Source: Palaemon carinicauda (lineage: Eukaryota > Arthropoda > Malacostraca > Decapoda > Palaemonidae). Taken from it: DNA of 64,000 nt. Within the stretch, counting starts at the first letter, position 1; every line of letters begins with the position of its first letter. Below are positions 52,810 through 64,000 of the stretch, piece by piece. The notes beneath the pieces were generated by a model. That model was not told where the DNA came from. It saw only the letters and a list, made by a program, of their open reading frames with translations, and did no database searches. A program made the translations under genes and the position numbers. Location of the stretch: positions 11,429,213 through 11,493,212 of the forward strand of contig NC_090744.1 in assembly GCF_036898095.1 (NCBI RefSeq), given 5' to 3'.

Positions 52810-53310
52810 TGGCTATAACCCTAGTTGGAAAAGCAAGATACTATTAGCCCAAGGGCTCCAACAGGAAAAAAATAGCCCAGTGAGGAAAGGAAATAAAAAA
52901 AAATAAACTCTGAGAAATATTGAACAGTCAAAATAAAATATTTAAAAAAACAGTAACATTAAAACAGATATTTCATATATAAACTATAAAAAGATATGTC
53001 CGACTGTTCATCATAACATTTGCTGTAAGTTTGAACTTTTGAAGTACTACCCATTCAACTACTCAATTAGGAAGAACATTCCACAACTTAGTCACAGCTG
53101 GAATAAAACTCTTAGAATACTGTATAGTATTGAGCCTCATGATGGAGAAGGCTTGACTATTACAGTTAACTGCATGCCTAGTACTACGAACAGGATGGCA
53201 ATGTTTTGGAAGATCTGAATGCAATGGATGGTCAGACTTATGAGAAATCTTAAGCAACATGTGCAATTAACTAACTGAACGACGGTGCAAAAGATTAATA
53301 TCTAGATCAG
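52735..53310 (-). mobile_element. LINE-A 3' part: ORF end, 3' region and (TTA)n tail
   Basis: (TTA)n (52737-52808) and GGCTATAACCCTAGTTGGAA mark the 3' end. The reverse frame 53266-53063 reads HPLHSDLPKHCHPVRSTRHA and FSIMRLNTIQYSKSFIPAVT then KLWNVLPN. It is homologous to the + strand ORF at 62778-63296. This copy links the coding part to the 3' tail and so identifies all the short tail fragments in the window. Confidence 0.85.
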
Positions 53311-53573
53311 GAATAATGAATTTAATAGACCGTTTGGAGAGGACCTCAGCGAGAAGCTTTGGGTGGAGGGTACTTTTTGGGATGCTAGATCGAATTAAGC
53401 AGCAGCTCAATCTTCGTCATTTGTCGGTTGGTTTTAGTTTTGTGACACAGTGGCAATTAAGGCTGAGTTTTAGAATTTCATCCTGGAGAAGGGTTGGGTT
53501 TTTATTCAGTTAATACGATCGCCTTTATGCTGTTGGATTCTCAGTTTGCCACCGACAGTATTAACTGATTTTT

Positions 53574-55344
<1,771 letters not shown>

Positions 55345-55408
55345 GACGTTTAGCCCAACTCGGCAATGGAAGGATGGCACTCGGGGACGGACGGGAGGGC
55401 CATTACCC

Positions 55409-55510
55409 GGAAAGTAGTTCTCGGTGAGTATGTTAGGAAAAATAAAAATTGTTTAAAATTTTTGATTTGTTCCGACACAATATACTCACCGAGAACTACT
55501 TTCCATAGGA
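55409..55510. repeat. DIRS internal complementary region
   Basis: 55409-55464 (GGAAAGTAGTTCTCGG to AAATTTTTG) is the reverse complement of the 3' terminus 55129-55184. 55467-55510 (TTGTTCCGACACAATATA to TTTCCATAGGA) is the reverse complement of the 5' terminus 61489-61532. The two halves meet at AT, the dinucleotide present at both outer ends. It acts as the template that joins the ends of the circular intermediate in the DIRS model. Confidence 0.92.
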
Positions 55511-55718
55511 GGCGGGAGAGCCATTCTGCCACTTGGTCTGGCACATAGTGCCTAGAGGGCTAAGGAATGCGAGGCCTATCAGAGAGTGGATAGAGGGTAA
55601 CTGCGGAACCTTACGCTTATTATTTAGGACTCACCTCTTAACATCTTCTCTACTGAATCTTCTCCTGATGAAGTAGGGACGAGTCTATTCACCGTTGGGG
55701 ACGTCTTCTAGCCTACCG

Positions 55719-57830
55719 CTACACAGCTTGGAGGGCGGCGATGACTGTCCCAATGGAGAATCCATCCAAAGACTTTCTTGAATAGTCCTTGAGATAGTGG
55801 GCAGTGAAGGTCGACTGGTGCGACCAAGTGCCAGCCTGTAGGATCTGTCCCACCGCCATGTTTCTCTCAAAGGCCAAGGAAGTGCTCAGGCCCCTGATGT
55901 CATGGGGGCGGGGAGTGCCTGGCACTGCCATCTTGTCCTCTTCATAAGTCCTAGTGATGACTTGTCTCAGCCAGAAGGAAATAGTGTTCTTGGAGACTTG
56001 CTTCTTATTAACACCTGAGGAGACGAAGAGGTTCTTGGCACCCGGTCGGAGATGAGCCGTCCTTTCCAGGTACTTCCTGAGCGTCCTTACTGGGCATAAC
56101 TTCAGGTCTTCCGTATTGCCTGTCTTGGGAATGGCCGGAATTGAGAAACCTTCAAACTTCGGGTCCCAGACTGCTGGGTTCTGAGTCTTCGCTACAAAGG
56201 AGGGTACGAACTTGAAGGATACCTCCCTCCACCCTTTGGAGTGTGCCACGTCGTAAGACAGACCATGGATCTCACCTACTCTCTTAGCTGAAGCCAAGGC
56301 TAGCAAGAAGACGGTCTTGAGGGTGAGGTCTTTGTCCCCGATATCTTTGAGGGGTTCAAAGGGAGGACGACTCAGCATTTTCAGCACCTTGGCCAGGTCC
56401 CACCTGGGCACTCTCCTGGCTTGAGGAGGGCAGGACTGCTCGAAACTTCTAATCAGCATCGCTATGTGTCTCGAGGTACCCAGGTCGATGCCTTTTAGGA
56501 GAAAGACTTGGCCTAAGGCTACCCGTACTCCTTTAATAGCTGGGATTGACATCCCTATTTCATCCCTAAGGTACACGAGAAAGTCCGCTATGTCAGGGAC
56601 CGAAGCTTTAAGAGGTCTTATGTGTTTTGCCGAGCACCACTTCGTAAAGGCGGCCCACTTCGCCTGGTAGACCACGGTAGAGGATTTCCTTAGGTATAGG
56701 GACATCCTCTTAGCTGTGGAGGAGGAGTACCCCTCCTTCTTCAGGAGCCGCTCGATAGTCTCCAGGCGTGAAGGCGAAGAGAGAGAGGGTTGTCGTGGAA
56801 CTTGAGGAAGTGAGGTTGACTCAGCAGATCTGGCCTGGGGGGCAGAGGCCAAGGCGGTTGGCTTGCCAGGTCTTTTAGATCCGCGAACCACTCCCTCTCC
56901 GGCCACCAGGGTGCTACCAAAGTCATCCTTAGGTTTTGGGAGGCTCTTACTCTGTTGAGCACCTGCCTTAACAGCGTGAAGGGGGGAAAGGCATATACGT
57001 CCAGGTTGTCCCACTTGTGCTGGAAGGCGTCTTCCAGGGCTGCTCTTTGGTCTGGCACCGGGGAGCAATAGACCGGTAGCTTGGCGTTGAGCTTTGTTGC
57101 GAAGAGGTCCATCACCGGGGAGCCCCAGCGTTGAACGATGAGTCTGGCTACTTCTGGGTGTAGGGACCACTCCGTCCCTACTATCTGACCCATTCTGCTG
57201 AGGCCGTCGGCTAGCACGTTTCTTTTCCCGGGGATGAATCTCGCTAGCAGTACCACTTGTTGCTCGTCCGCCCAATGCAGGATGTTTATGGTGAGGTCGC
57301 ACAGTTCTTTCGATCTCATGCCGCCTTGCTTCTTTATGTAGGCTACCATCGTGGCGTTGTCGCACATTAGGGCCACGGTGTTTCCCCTCAACCGACTTGC
57401 AAAGTGCAGACATGCCTTCTGTACTGCTTTTAGCTCCAGGACGTTGATGTGGAGATGTCTTTCGGTCTCCGACCAGGTACCGCTTGCTGTTTCCTCCCGC
57501 AGGTGGGCTCCCCACCCTAGGTTGGAGGCGTCTGTGAACAGGAGGAACTCGGGGGGACAGGACCCGAGGGGCATCCCCTTGAGGGAGTTCGACTGGCAGC
57601 GCCACCATTCTAAGGCTGCTCTCGTGTCCGGAAGGACCGGAATCAACGCCTTCTGAGCGCCTGTCTGGGACCATAGGCCCTTGAGGTTCCATTGCACGGG
57701 TTTGAGCCGCATCTTCCCTTGGGGAACCAGTTTCTCTAATGAGACCAGGTGACCTATCAGTCTCTGCCAGTCTTTCGCCCTCCTGGAATGCTCCGACAGG
57801 AACGGCTGAATGATTTGGTTGAGGTTCCAT
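55719..57830 (-). CDS. DIRS tyrosine recombinase ORF
   Basis: The 703-codon frame ends about 210 bases before the internal complementary region. The last 350 residues form a tyrosine recombinase: an N-terminal SAM-like part (TVVYQAKWAAFTKWC), Arg517 in SAKRVGEI, His643 and Arg646 in PHDIRGLS, Trp669/His671 in TWSHQ and the nucleophile Tyr679 in AHYLKD. All catalytic residues are present. The first 350 residues overlap the RT ORF in another frame and look low in information, so the true start is probably inside the overlap near 56800. The recombinase would insert the circular copy. Confidence 0.85.
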   Translation of the reverse strand: MEPQPNHSAVPVGAFQEGERLAETDRSPGLIRETGSPREDAAQTRAMEPQGPMVPDRRSEGVDSGPSGHESSLRMVALPVELPQGDAPRVLSPRVPPVHRRLQPRVGSPPAGGNSKRYLVGDRKTSPHQRPGAKSSTEGMSALCKSVEGKHRGPNVRQRHDGSLHKEARRHEIERTVRPHHKHPALGGRATSGTASEIHPREKKRASRRPQQNGSDSRDGVVPTPRSSQTHRSTLGLPGDGPLRNKAQRQATGLLLPGARPKSSPGRRLPAQVGQPGRICLSPLHAVKAGAQQSKSLPKPKDDFGSTLVAGEGVVRGSKRPGKPTALASAPQARSAESTSLPQVPRQPSLSSPSRLETIERLLKKEGYSSSTAKRMSLYLRKSSTVVYQAKWAAFTKWCSAKHIRPLKASVPDIADFLVYLRDEIGMSIPAIKGVRVALGQVFLLKGIDLGTSRHIAMLIRSFEQSCPPQARRVPRWDLAKVLKMLSRPPFEPLKDIGDKDLTLKTVFLLALASAKRVGEIHGLSYDVAHSKGWREVSFKFVPSFVAKTQNPAVWDPKFEGFSIPAIPKTGNTEDLKLCPVRTLRKYLERTAHLRPGAKNLFVSSGVNKKQVSKNTISFWLRQVITRTYEEDKMAVPGTPRPHDIRGLSTSLAFERNMAVGQILQAGTWSHQSTFTAHYLKDYSRKSLDGFSIGTVIAALQAV

Positions 57831-58690
57831 ATCCTGTCTTCCGAGGGGAAGGCCTTCCCCTGCACGGTGTCCAACGTCATACCCAAGTACCCCATTCTGT
57901 TGGATGGAGTTAGGTTCGATTTTTCCAGGTTGATAATGATTCCCAGATTCCTGCAGAATTGGAGGAGGTCCCTCCCTTGCTCTTCCAAGAGGGCCTTTGA
58001 GCTGGAAAGGAGCAACCAGTCATCCAGGTATCTGATGAGACGGATACCCCGTTCGTGAGCCCATACTGAGACCGTCGCGAAGACCCTCGTGAACACTTGA
58101 GGGGCCGTCGACAGGCTGAAGCAAAGGGTCCTGAACTGCAGGGTCTGGGAGCCCCATTTCACCCGGAGGAACTTCCGACTCGACGGGTGGACAGGGATCT
58201 GGAAATACGCGTCCTTGAGGTCGATCGTCATCATGAAATCCTTCTCCCTCAAGGACATCAGGACGGATTTTGGGGTGTCCATCTTGAAGCTCGTCTTCTT
58301 GACGAACTTGTTGAGGACCGACAGGTCTATCACTGGCCTCCACCCCCCCCCCCCCCCGTTGCTTTCTCCACCAGGAACAGGCGGCTGTAGAAGCCTGGCC
58401 CTGGGAGAAGGACTTCTTCCATGGCTCCCTTCTCTAACATGGAGGAAACTTCTTTTTGAAGGGTGGCCCTTTTCAACGGGTCCCTGGGCGCCAACCATTC
58501 TGTCCGGGTGGGTGGAATAAGAGGGGGTGGATCCGCTATGAAGGGGAGCCTGTAGCCTTCTTTCAGGACGGACATCGTCCAAGCATCCGCCCCTTGAGTT
58601 TTCCATGCTTGCCAATGAGGTCTGAGGCATCCCCCAACCCGAGGCTTGGGCGGGAGTAGGGGGCCTCTCCCTCTACCTTCTCCTAGAGGG
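56741..58690 (-). CDS. DIRS reverse transcriptase/RNase H ORF (frame broken at a G15 run)
   Basis: The frame 58630-56741 (629 codons) carries WRPVIDLS, the RT catalytic TIDLKDAYF (Asp137) and YLDDWLL (201-204). RNase H has Asp367 (FTDAS), Glu399 (LELKAV), Asp424 (MCDNA) and Asp475 (LADGLSR). A C-terminal part (MDLFATKLN, AFPPF, APWWPEREW) lies where DIRS elements carry a Dam-like methyltransferase region. Residues 1-91 of this frame are not RT. The real N-terminal part (TMSVLKEGYRLPF, SRLFLVEKAT) lies in another frame upstream of the C15 run at 58343-58357 and is open back to at least 58690, overlapping the gag stop. The frames do not join as sequenced. Confidence 0.88.
58343..58357 (-). other. 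Homopolymer frameshift in the DIRS RT ORF
   Basis: Fifteen C on the + strand (G on the coding strand) lie between the codons for EKAT and WRPVIDL. The length leaves the two halves of the RT domain in different frames. It is either a real slippage mutation or a sequencing or assembly length error. Confidence 0.8.
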
Positions 58691-61195
58691 GCGGCCTGAT
58701 CTGCCTCTCTTCGAGGCGGAGTAACCCGACCTGAAGGAGCTGGCAGAAGCTGGCGCTCCCCTGCGGGAGGGCTGCGGAGTTGTTGTCCAGGAGGAGGAAG
58801 GGGCGTCCCTCCTCGAAGAGCTGGGGGCGGCCTGAGGAGTCACGGCACTATCCGAGACTGATCTCCTGTATGGCGGCCTTCTGGAAGATGTTTGTCTGGG
58901 GACGTTGGTCTCTCTCCTCTTGGACACCTTCTCCATTAGCACTTCTAGATCCTTCAGAGGGAACAGCGACTCACCCCCTAGGGGTAGGCTACGCACCACT
59001 CGGGCCTCTCTGTCCGGGATTTTCCTTGACAACTTAGAGAGCACTGTGTCCCGTTTTCTAAGCACCCAGTTGGCCGTCAAGGAGAGTGCTTGGTAAGCCA
59101 TGAACTTGAGGGCTTTCCCCCCGGAGGTGAGAAGGTCCATCAGGAGACCCTGTTGCTCAGGATCTTCGGGGTCTGTGGAGGCTCGTACGTTCACCAACAT
59201 GGAGGCCCACCAGTCCAGCCAGGAGGAGACGTTCACAAGATCCCTTGACATCTCCTCCATCATGGCGGCTTCAGTGGGTGAGAAGGAAACAGGGGCTGAA
59301 GAGGCCCTTTCGTCCGAGCCGCCTTGTCCCAGGATGTCCAAGGCTGGGTCCACCCTACAGGGACCTGGGCGCCGTCCCTCTGGAATATATACCTTGCCCT
59401 GTGACTTGAGACCTTGGAGGAGTTTGGAGGCACTCTGGGACTTGGGGGCCTCCGCACTGCTGGCCACCAAGTTATCTATGTACTCTTGTCCCAGTACTAG
59501 GTCTGGGGCGAGAGGAAGGGCCAGGGAGGACTTCGGCAGGGCGTCGCGGTGAGTGAATCTCAGGAGGCTCGACCTCCAGGCATTCACCTTAGGCGCCGAG
59601 GGTTCTGGGATCCCGTGGAGCCTCCTGATGAGACCTACCACCCTTCTGTAGGCGGAGTCCTCCGACGGGGAAGCCTCGCCTCCGTCGGCCGAGGCCTCGG
59701 CCTGGCGTGGGGGAGCCGGGTTGCTTGGACGGTAGACAGGGCGTTCTCCTCTTGGTTCCAGGGAGGTCGACCCGTAACCGTAGGGCGCTCCGTACGAGGG
59801 TGGATCTCGCCGTAAGGCGGGAGCCACCGGCTCAGGGAGGACCCTCGGCTGCCCCAAGGCTCTGGAAGCGGAGGACACGGTCCCGGTGGGATGACCCGAC
59901 CACGGGAACCGGTCCTTCCTGCTCGATGACCGCCCCAGCTGGGCTGGTTCGGTCGGGCTGCCTTCTCGGAAGCGCGTTTCCCCCCGCTGGGCGGGGTGAA
60001 CCGGAGGCCTCGAGGACCTATGCTTAAGAGTGAGGTCCTTCCTGCGTGGCAGGTCGAGCGGTTCTAGGCTGTGCGTAGGGAGCGACAGCCTAGAGGCTCG
60101 TTCACTGGACCGAGAGTCTGGAGAGCGGAGCCTTCTGGACTCTCCTGAAGGGACGTAGACCCATTCGCCGCCGGGAGAGGCATCCCTCCTATACTTACGG
60201 GAGTGAGAGTGGGGGCGCTTCCTGCTGTGCCGCGACCTTGACCTGGAGCGGGAACGATCGCTTTCGGCCCGCTCTCTCTTCCGGTGTCGTTTCTCCCTGA
60301 GTTCTCCCCCGGAGGATGAATCCACCTCTGAAGAGTCTGAGGGCGCCACGTTCCTCGCGTAACGGTTGCTCGAGTGATGCGCGGGGGAAGCTCTTCGCCG
60401 TCGGTCGTCCGAGACAGGATGTTGGAGGAAGTCTTCGGGAACTGCTGTGGAGATCGAGGGCACTGAGTCTACTCCATCCCTGCTAGGAGGCCAGGGGCCC
60501 AGGGACACGTCCATCCTTAGCGGTGACCTCCACGGAGTTTTCGGCAATTTCCACCCGAAAGCATCGCTACTCGGGCGGCGAACTCTAGCGTGGTTGTCTT
60601 CTGGCGGGGGAGAGCCCGACGCACCGGCCCACGAGGGCGGAGGGGACTCCGATATAACAACACTGCCCCATACGGGGTCTTCCGAGGAAGCGTGATCCCC
60701 TGCCACGTGGCCCGATTCACCCGAAGCACTAGCGGACCTTCCGTTCTCTCCAGAGGGGCCAGCCCTTGGTTCTTCCCTCACACTGGGTTCACCGGGAAGA
60801 ACGCTACGGCTAACTATAACACTGGGGGCTTGGTGCCCACTCCTCTGCGAAGGAGACGGAGAAGCCGAGGCTTCGTCGGACCGATCACTGACCGACGGTA
60901 AAGAAGACACGCCACTCACTTTCTTGGGGGAACGCTTAGACGACGACTTCTTCTTGGTACTGTACCGTACCCACTGTATGCCGTCCCAACTTACGCACTC
61001 CGGACACGTGTCCGAGGAGGAGCAAACTTTACCCCTGCACGTGGAACAAAGGGAATGAGGGTCCACTTCTGGCTTAGAGAGGAAAGCCCCACACGACTTT
61101 CCGGCTCTAGGACCAGGGCAACGACGCACATGCTCCATCGTTCGCACACGAAGGGCCAACACTATCGAGTTACAAGCACACTGGGACATACGCAA
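58673..61195 (-). CDS. DIRS gag-like ORF1
   Basis: The frame has 840 codons and is intact. The N-terminus is rich in Cys/His (Cys at 6, 8, 26, 35, 50, 53, 58, 64 and 67, including LCSTC and TCPEC pairs), likely to bind zinc. A Ser/Pro/Arg-rich middle with an RSRSRSRHSRKRPHSHSRK stretch is followed by a more structured C-terminal third (YIDNLVASSAEAP, MMEEMSRDLVNVSSWLDWW, LDWWASMLVNVR) and a basic tail SKRGRSGRPSRRR. Met20 (MEHVRRCPG) is an alternative start. By position it is the nucleocapsid-type ORF1 of DIRS. Its stop lies within the open upstream part of the RT frame, so RT may be reached by frameshifting or reinitiation. Confidence 0.85.
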   Translation of the reverse strand: MRMSQCACNSIVLALRVRTMEHVRRCPGPRAGKSCGAFLSKPEVDPHSLCSTCRGKVCSSSDTCPECVSWDGIQWVRYSTKKKSSSKRSPKKVSGVSSLPSVSDRSDEASASPSPSQRSGHQAPSVIVSRSVLPGEPSVREEPRAGPSGENGRSASASGESGHVAGDHASSEDPVWGSVVISESPPPSWAGASGSPPPEDNHARVRRPSSDAFGWKLPKTPWRSPLRMDVSLGPWPPSRDGVDSVPSISTAVPEDFLQHPVSDDRRRRASPAHHSSNRYARNVAPSDSSEVDSSSGGELREKRHRKRERAESDRSRSRSRSRHSRKRPHSHSRKYRRDASPGGEWVYVPSGESRRLRSPDSRSSERASRLSLPTHSLEPLDLPRRKDLTLKHRSSRPPVHPAQRGETRFREGSPTEPAQLGRSSSRKDRFPWSGHPTGTVSSASRALGQPRVLPEPVAPALRRDPPSYGAPYGYGSTSLEPRGERPVYRPSNPAPPRQAEASADGGEASPSEDSAYRRVVGLIRRLHGIPEPSAPKVNAWRSSLLRFTHRDALPKSSLALPLAPDLVLGQEYIDNLVASSAEAPKSQSASKLLQGLKSQGKVYIPEGRRPGPCRVDPALDILGQGGSDERASSAPVSFSPTEAAMMEEMSRDLVNVSSWLDWWASMLVNVRASTDPEDPEQQGLLMDLLTSGGKALKFMAYQALSLTANWVLRKRDTVLSKLSRKIPDREARVVRSLPLGGESLFPLKDLEVLMEKVSKRRETNVPRQTSSRRPPYRRSVSDSAVTPQAAPSSSRRDAPSSSWTTTPQPSRRGAPASASSFRSGYSASKRGRSGRPSRRR

Positions 61196-61334
61196 GGGGG
61201 ACGTACTGAAACACTTGCAAATAACGCACTACGCAGAAAAAACACAAGTCCCCACACTGGAAACACGTGGAATCACAAACGGGCCAAAGGATCGAGAGAG
61301 CGAGAGAGTGAGATGTTTCACATCTCACGACCAA

Positions 61335-61527
61335 GAACTTAATGGCGATGCTGACCCGGAGAAGCAGTGACCTGCCCTGATCCTGCCCTCAGGGCGTATC
61401 CTGGCGGCGGGGGTAGAAACTATATGGAGCGGGATAGGGGGATAACGGCAGGAAAATCTTGGTCGAGATTGAGAGGTTACCAAGTGACTCCTATGGAAAG
61501 TAGTTCTCGGTGAGTATATTGTGTCGG

Positions 61528-61532
<5 letters not shown>
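61335..61532. repeat. DIRS inverted terminal repeat, 5' end of element
   Basis: GAACTTAATGGCGATGCTGA to GGTGAGTATATTGTGTCGG. It is inverted relative to 55162-55344. The outer end GTGTCGGAACAA is followed by AT and the (TA)n flank. Confidence 0.92.
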
Positions 61533-61618
<86 letters not shown>

Positions 61619-61625
61619 ATATATG

Positions 61626-61669
<44 letters not shown>

Positions 61670-61697
61670 ATGTATGTATGTATATATATATATATGT

Positions 61698-61777
<80 letters not shown>

Positions 61778-61819
61778 ACATATATATATGTATACATATG
61801 TATATATATATATATACGT

Positions 61820-61911
<92 letters not shown>

Positions 61912-61939
61912 ATATATATATGTATACATATATATATGT

Positions 61940-61999
<60 letters not shown>

Positions 62000-62099
62000 G
62001 TATACATATATATATGTATACATACATATATGTATATATATATATATATATATCATATATATATATATATAAATATGTATATATATATGTATATATATG

Positions 62100-62187
<88 letters not shown>

Positions 62188-62193
62188 CATATA

Positions 62194-62268
<75 letters not shown>
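61533..62268. repeat. Compound (TA)n tract, right flank of the DIRS element
   Basis: Over 700 bases of (TA)n with recurrent ATGTATACATATATATGTAT and ATGTATGTATATATG blocks. Long frames on both strands are artefacts. Confidence 0.9.
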
Positions 62269-62270
<2 letters not shown>

Positions 62271-62342
62271 TTGTTTTCAAACTGAAACAGTTGGTAGTGG
62301 GTGGGTCGTTTCTTAGCATTATTATTGATTTTTTAAAGTAAT

Positions 62343-63410
62343 AGATCTCAAAGAGTTGTTGTTGATGGGCACCATAGTGAATATAGGAATGTGATATCCG
62401 GTGTTCCACAAGGTAGTGTTCTTGGCCCATTACTTTTCATACTATATACACATGACATGTGGTTTGGCCTAGAAAACAAGCTTGTTGCATATGCAGATGA
62501 TGCTACTCTCTTTGCATCAATTCCATTCCCTGAATGTAGATCTGGGGTTGGTGAATCCCTATATAGAGATTTAGCTAAAATTAGTGCATGGTGCAAATTA
62601 TTGGGTATGAAGTTGAATCCTAACAAAACTCAAAGTATGATTGTAAGTAGGTCAAGGACTGTGGCTCCTCAACATCCGGATCTCAGTATTGATAATGTTT
62701 CTTTAAATTTGTATGACTTTTAAAATTTTAGGTGTGATTCTTGACAGCAAATTTACTTTGAGAGACACATTAGGTCTGTGTCTTCTTCAATTGCTCAAAA
62801 AATTGGCTTATTGAGAAAGTCTTACAAGATTTTCGGTGATCAATCTATTCTGAAGAAGTGTTTTAATTCTTTCATTCTACCTTGTTTTGAGTATTGTTCT
62901 CCTGTCTGGTGTTCAGCTGCTGATTCTCATATTAATTTGTTGGACAGAAACTTACGGTTTATTAAATTTCTTATTCCTGATCTGGATATTAATCTTTGGC
63001 ACCGTCGTTCAATTAGTTTATTATGCATGTTGCATAAGATTTTTCATAACTCTGACCATCCTTTACATTTAGATCTCCCTGGACAATTCTATCCTGTTCG
63101 TAATACTAGGCAGGCAGCTAATTTTAATAACCAGGCCTTCTCCATCATGAGGCTCAATAATACACAGTATTCTAGGAGTTTTATTCCAGGTGTTACCAAG
63201 TTGTGGAAGGATCTTCCTAATCGGGTAGTTGAATCAGTAGAACTTCAAAAGTTCAAAGTTGGAGCAAATGTTTTTATGGTGACCAGGATGACATGAGTCT
63301 TTTTATAGTTTATATAGGACATATCTGTTTTGACGCTGTTAATAGTTTATATATATCATATCTGTTTTTGGTGTTGTTAATAGTTTATATAGGACATGAA
63401 GAGGAGATAT
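62343..63410 (+). mobile_element. 5'-truncated LINE-A with reverse-transcriptase end
   Basis: From 62343 the frame reads [40 protein letters not shown] and LVAYADDATLF (RT motifs with the YADD catalytic site), then NPNKTQSMIVS. A frameshift near 62710-62770 separates this from 62778-63296 (SILKKCFNSFILPCFEYCSP to FIPGVTKLWKDLPNRVVE), the usual C-terminal region. The 5' two thirds with the endonuclease are missing, as is common after incomplete reverse transcription. The 3' region has two similar TAGTTTATATA blocks and no (TAA)n tail. It is CR1/Jockey-like by motif. Confidence 0.85.
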
Positions 63411-63464
63411 TCCTAAGTCATAAAGGAGGATTTTTTAGCATGTAAGATGACTCCTCATTAACAA

Positions 63465-63740
63465 CTGCCTGGCAATCTCCCGGACTGGGGTTCGAGACCC
63501 GCTCAACCTTTATAGTTTCTTGTGGTGTCTGCAACCTCACCATCCTTGCGAGCTAAGGATGGGGGTGTTTGAGGGAACCTATAGGTCTACATGCTGAGTC
63601 TTCGTGAGCCATTGCCTGCCCCTCCCTGGTCATAGCTTGGGTGAAGAAGTGACTTGGGAGCTGATCATATATGTAAAGGTTAGTCTCTAGGGCATTGTCG
63701 TTGACCCTTACCTGTGGCATTCATGAGCGCCCTTTCAACA
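63465..63740 (+). mobile_element. tRNA-derived SINE
   Basis: AACTGCCTGGCAATCTCCCG and CTGGGGTTCGAGACCCGCTC (B box) are followed by GTGTCTGCAACCTCACCATC to GGCATTCATGAGCGCCC. It has the same head variant as the copy at 50505. Confidence 0.75.
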
Positions 63741-63829
63741 CCGAGAGAAAAGTAAGGCTTTCATAATTCTAGCATAATATTTGGGTAAATATAGATAAAA
63801 ACAGATAATCTCCTAAGGAAAGTACAGGT

Positions 63830-63830
<1 letters not shown>

Positions 63831-63901
<71 letters not shown>
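63831..63901. repeat. (CT)n tract
   Basis: Pure (CT)n of about 70 bases. The remaining bases to 64000 show no feature. Confidence 0.95.
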
Positions 63902-63906
<5 letters not shown>

Positions 63907-64000
63907 CACAGACCTTTGCCTAGACTTCCGTCCCTACCCAAGCACACACATCTGCGCACATACACAATTGTGTTTCATATAGGCTATACCTATAGGCAAA

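Noticed and set aside
57351..58520. Forward frames over the DIRS element
   Set aside because: They are antisense to RT and RNase H. The - strand frame has all catalytic motifs.
61325..62341. Long Ile/Tyr frames on both strands
   Set aside because: Products of (TA)n with rare interruptions.

Overview
The window looks like a piece of a repeat-rich decapod crustacean genome, perhaps a caridean prawn or shrimp. The evidence is spliced coding exons with GT/AG borders, a very high load of (TA)n, (CT)n/(GA)n and (TAA)n microsatellites, a DIRS-type tyrosine-recombinase retrotransposon (a class described as common in Decapoda), LINE tails ending in (TAA)n, and a tRNA-derived SINE. The species call is inference. 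There are no bacterial-type operons, no CRISPR arrays and no free-standing tRNA or rRNA genes.

Layout. 1-7.7 kb: the last six exons (+ strand) of a receptor-type protein tyrosine phosphatase, encoding a C-terminal D2 domain whose signature residues are lost, so it is a pseudophosphatase. Its introns carry microsatellites, two minisatellites, a MITE and LINE fragments. Directly after the stop codon the 75-bp last exon is repeated in tandem. 8.2-10.2 kb: minisatellites, including a 32-bp array inside a small DNA transposon. 10.25-11.4 kb: a decayed Ty3/Gypsy pol relic (- strand). 12.2-14.7 kb: LINE ends and microsatellites.

14.9-28.6 kb: a satellite domain. It has about 43 copies of a 121-bp monomer with higher-order structure, then a super-repeat of a polypyrimidine minisatellite, a CTG-rich block, a short unique-like block and a T-rich satellite with a GGTGGCGATATT core. 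One stage of it is duplicated in tandem with a 1448-bp offset.

28.77-31.12 kb (- strand): a long intact single-exon ORF for a 784-residue single-pass membrane protein with three families of charged repeats. I do not recognise it, and it is the best candidate here for an undescribed gene.

31.1-55.1 kb: no convincing host gene. It holds dispersed repeats (SINEs, a MITE inside a SINE, LINE 3' ends, an invertebrate-type CCTCCGCC repeat), a long inverted repeat at 32.46-33.40 kb, G-rich and CACTC-rich tracts, and one possible CCAAT-box promoter near 35.1 kb.

55.13-61.53 kb (- strand): an almost complete DIRS retrotransposon with inverted terminal repeats, internal complementary region, gag-like ORF, RT/RNase H ORF (broken at a homopolymer) and tyrosine recombinase ORF, sitting inside a (TA)n tract. 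62.3-64 kb: a 5'-truncated LINE, a SINE and a (CT)n tract.
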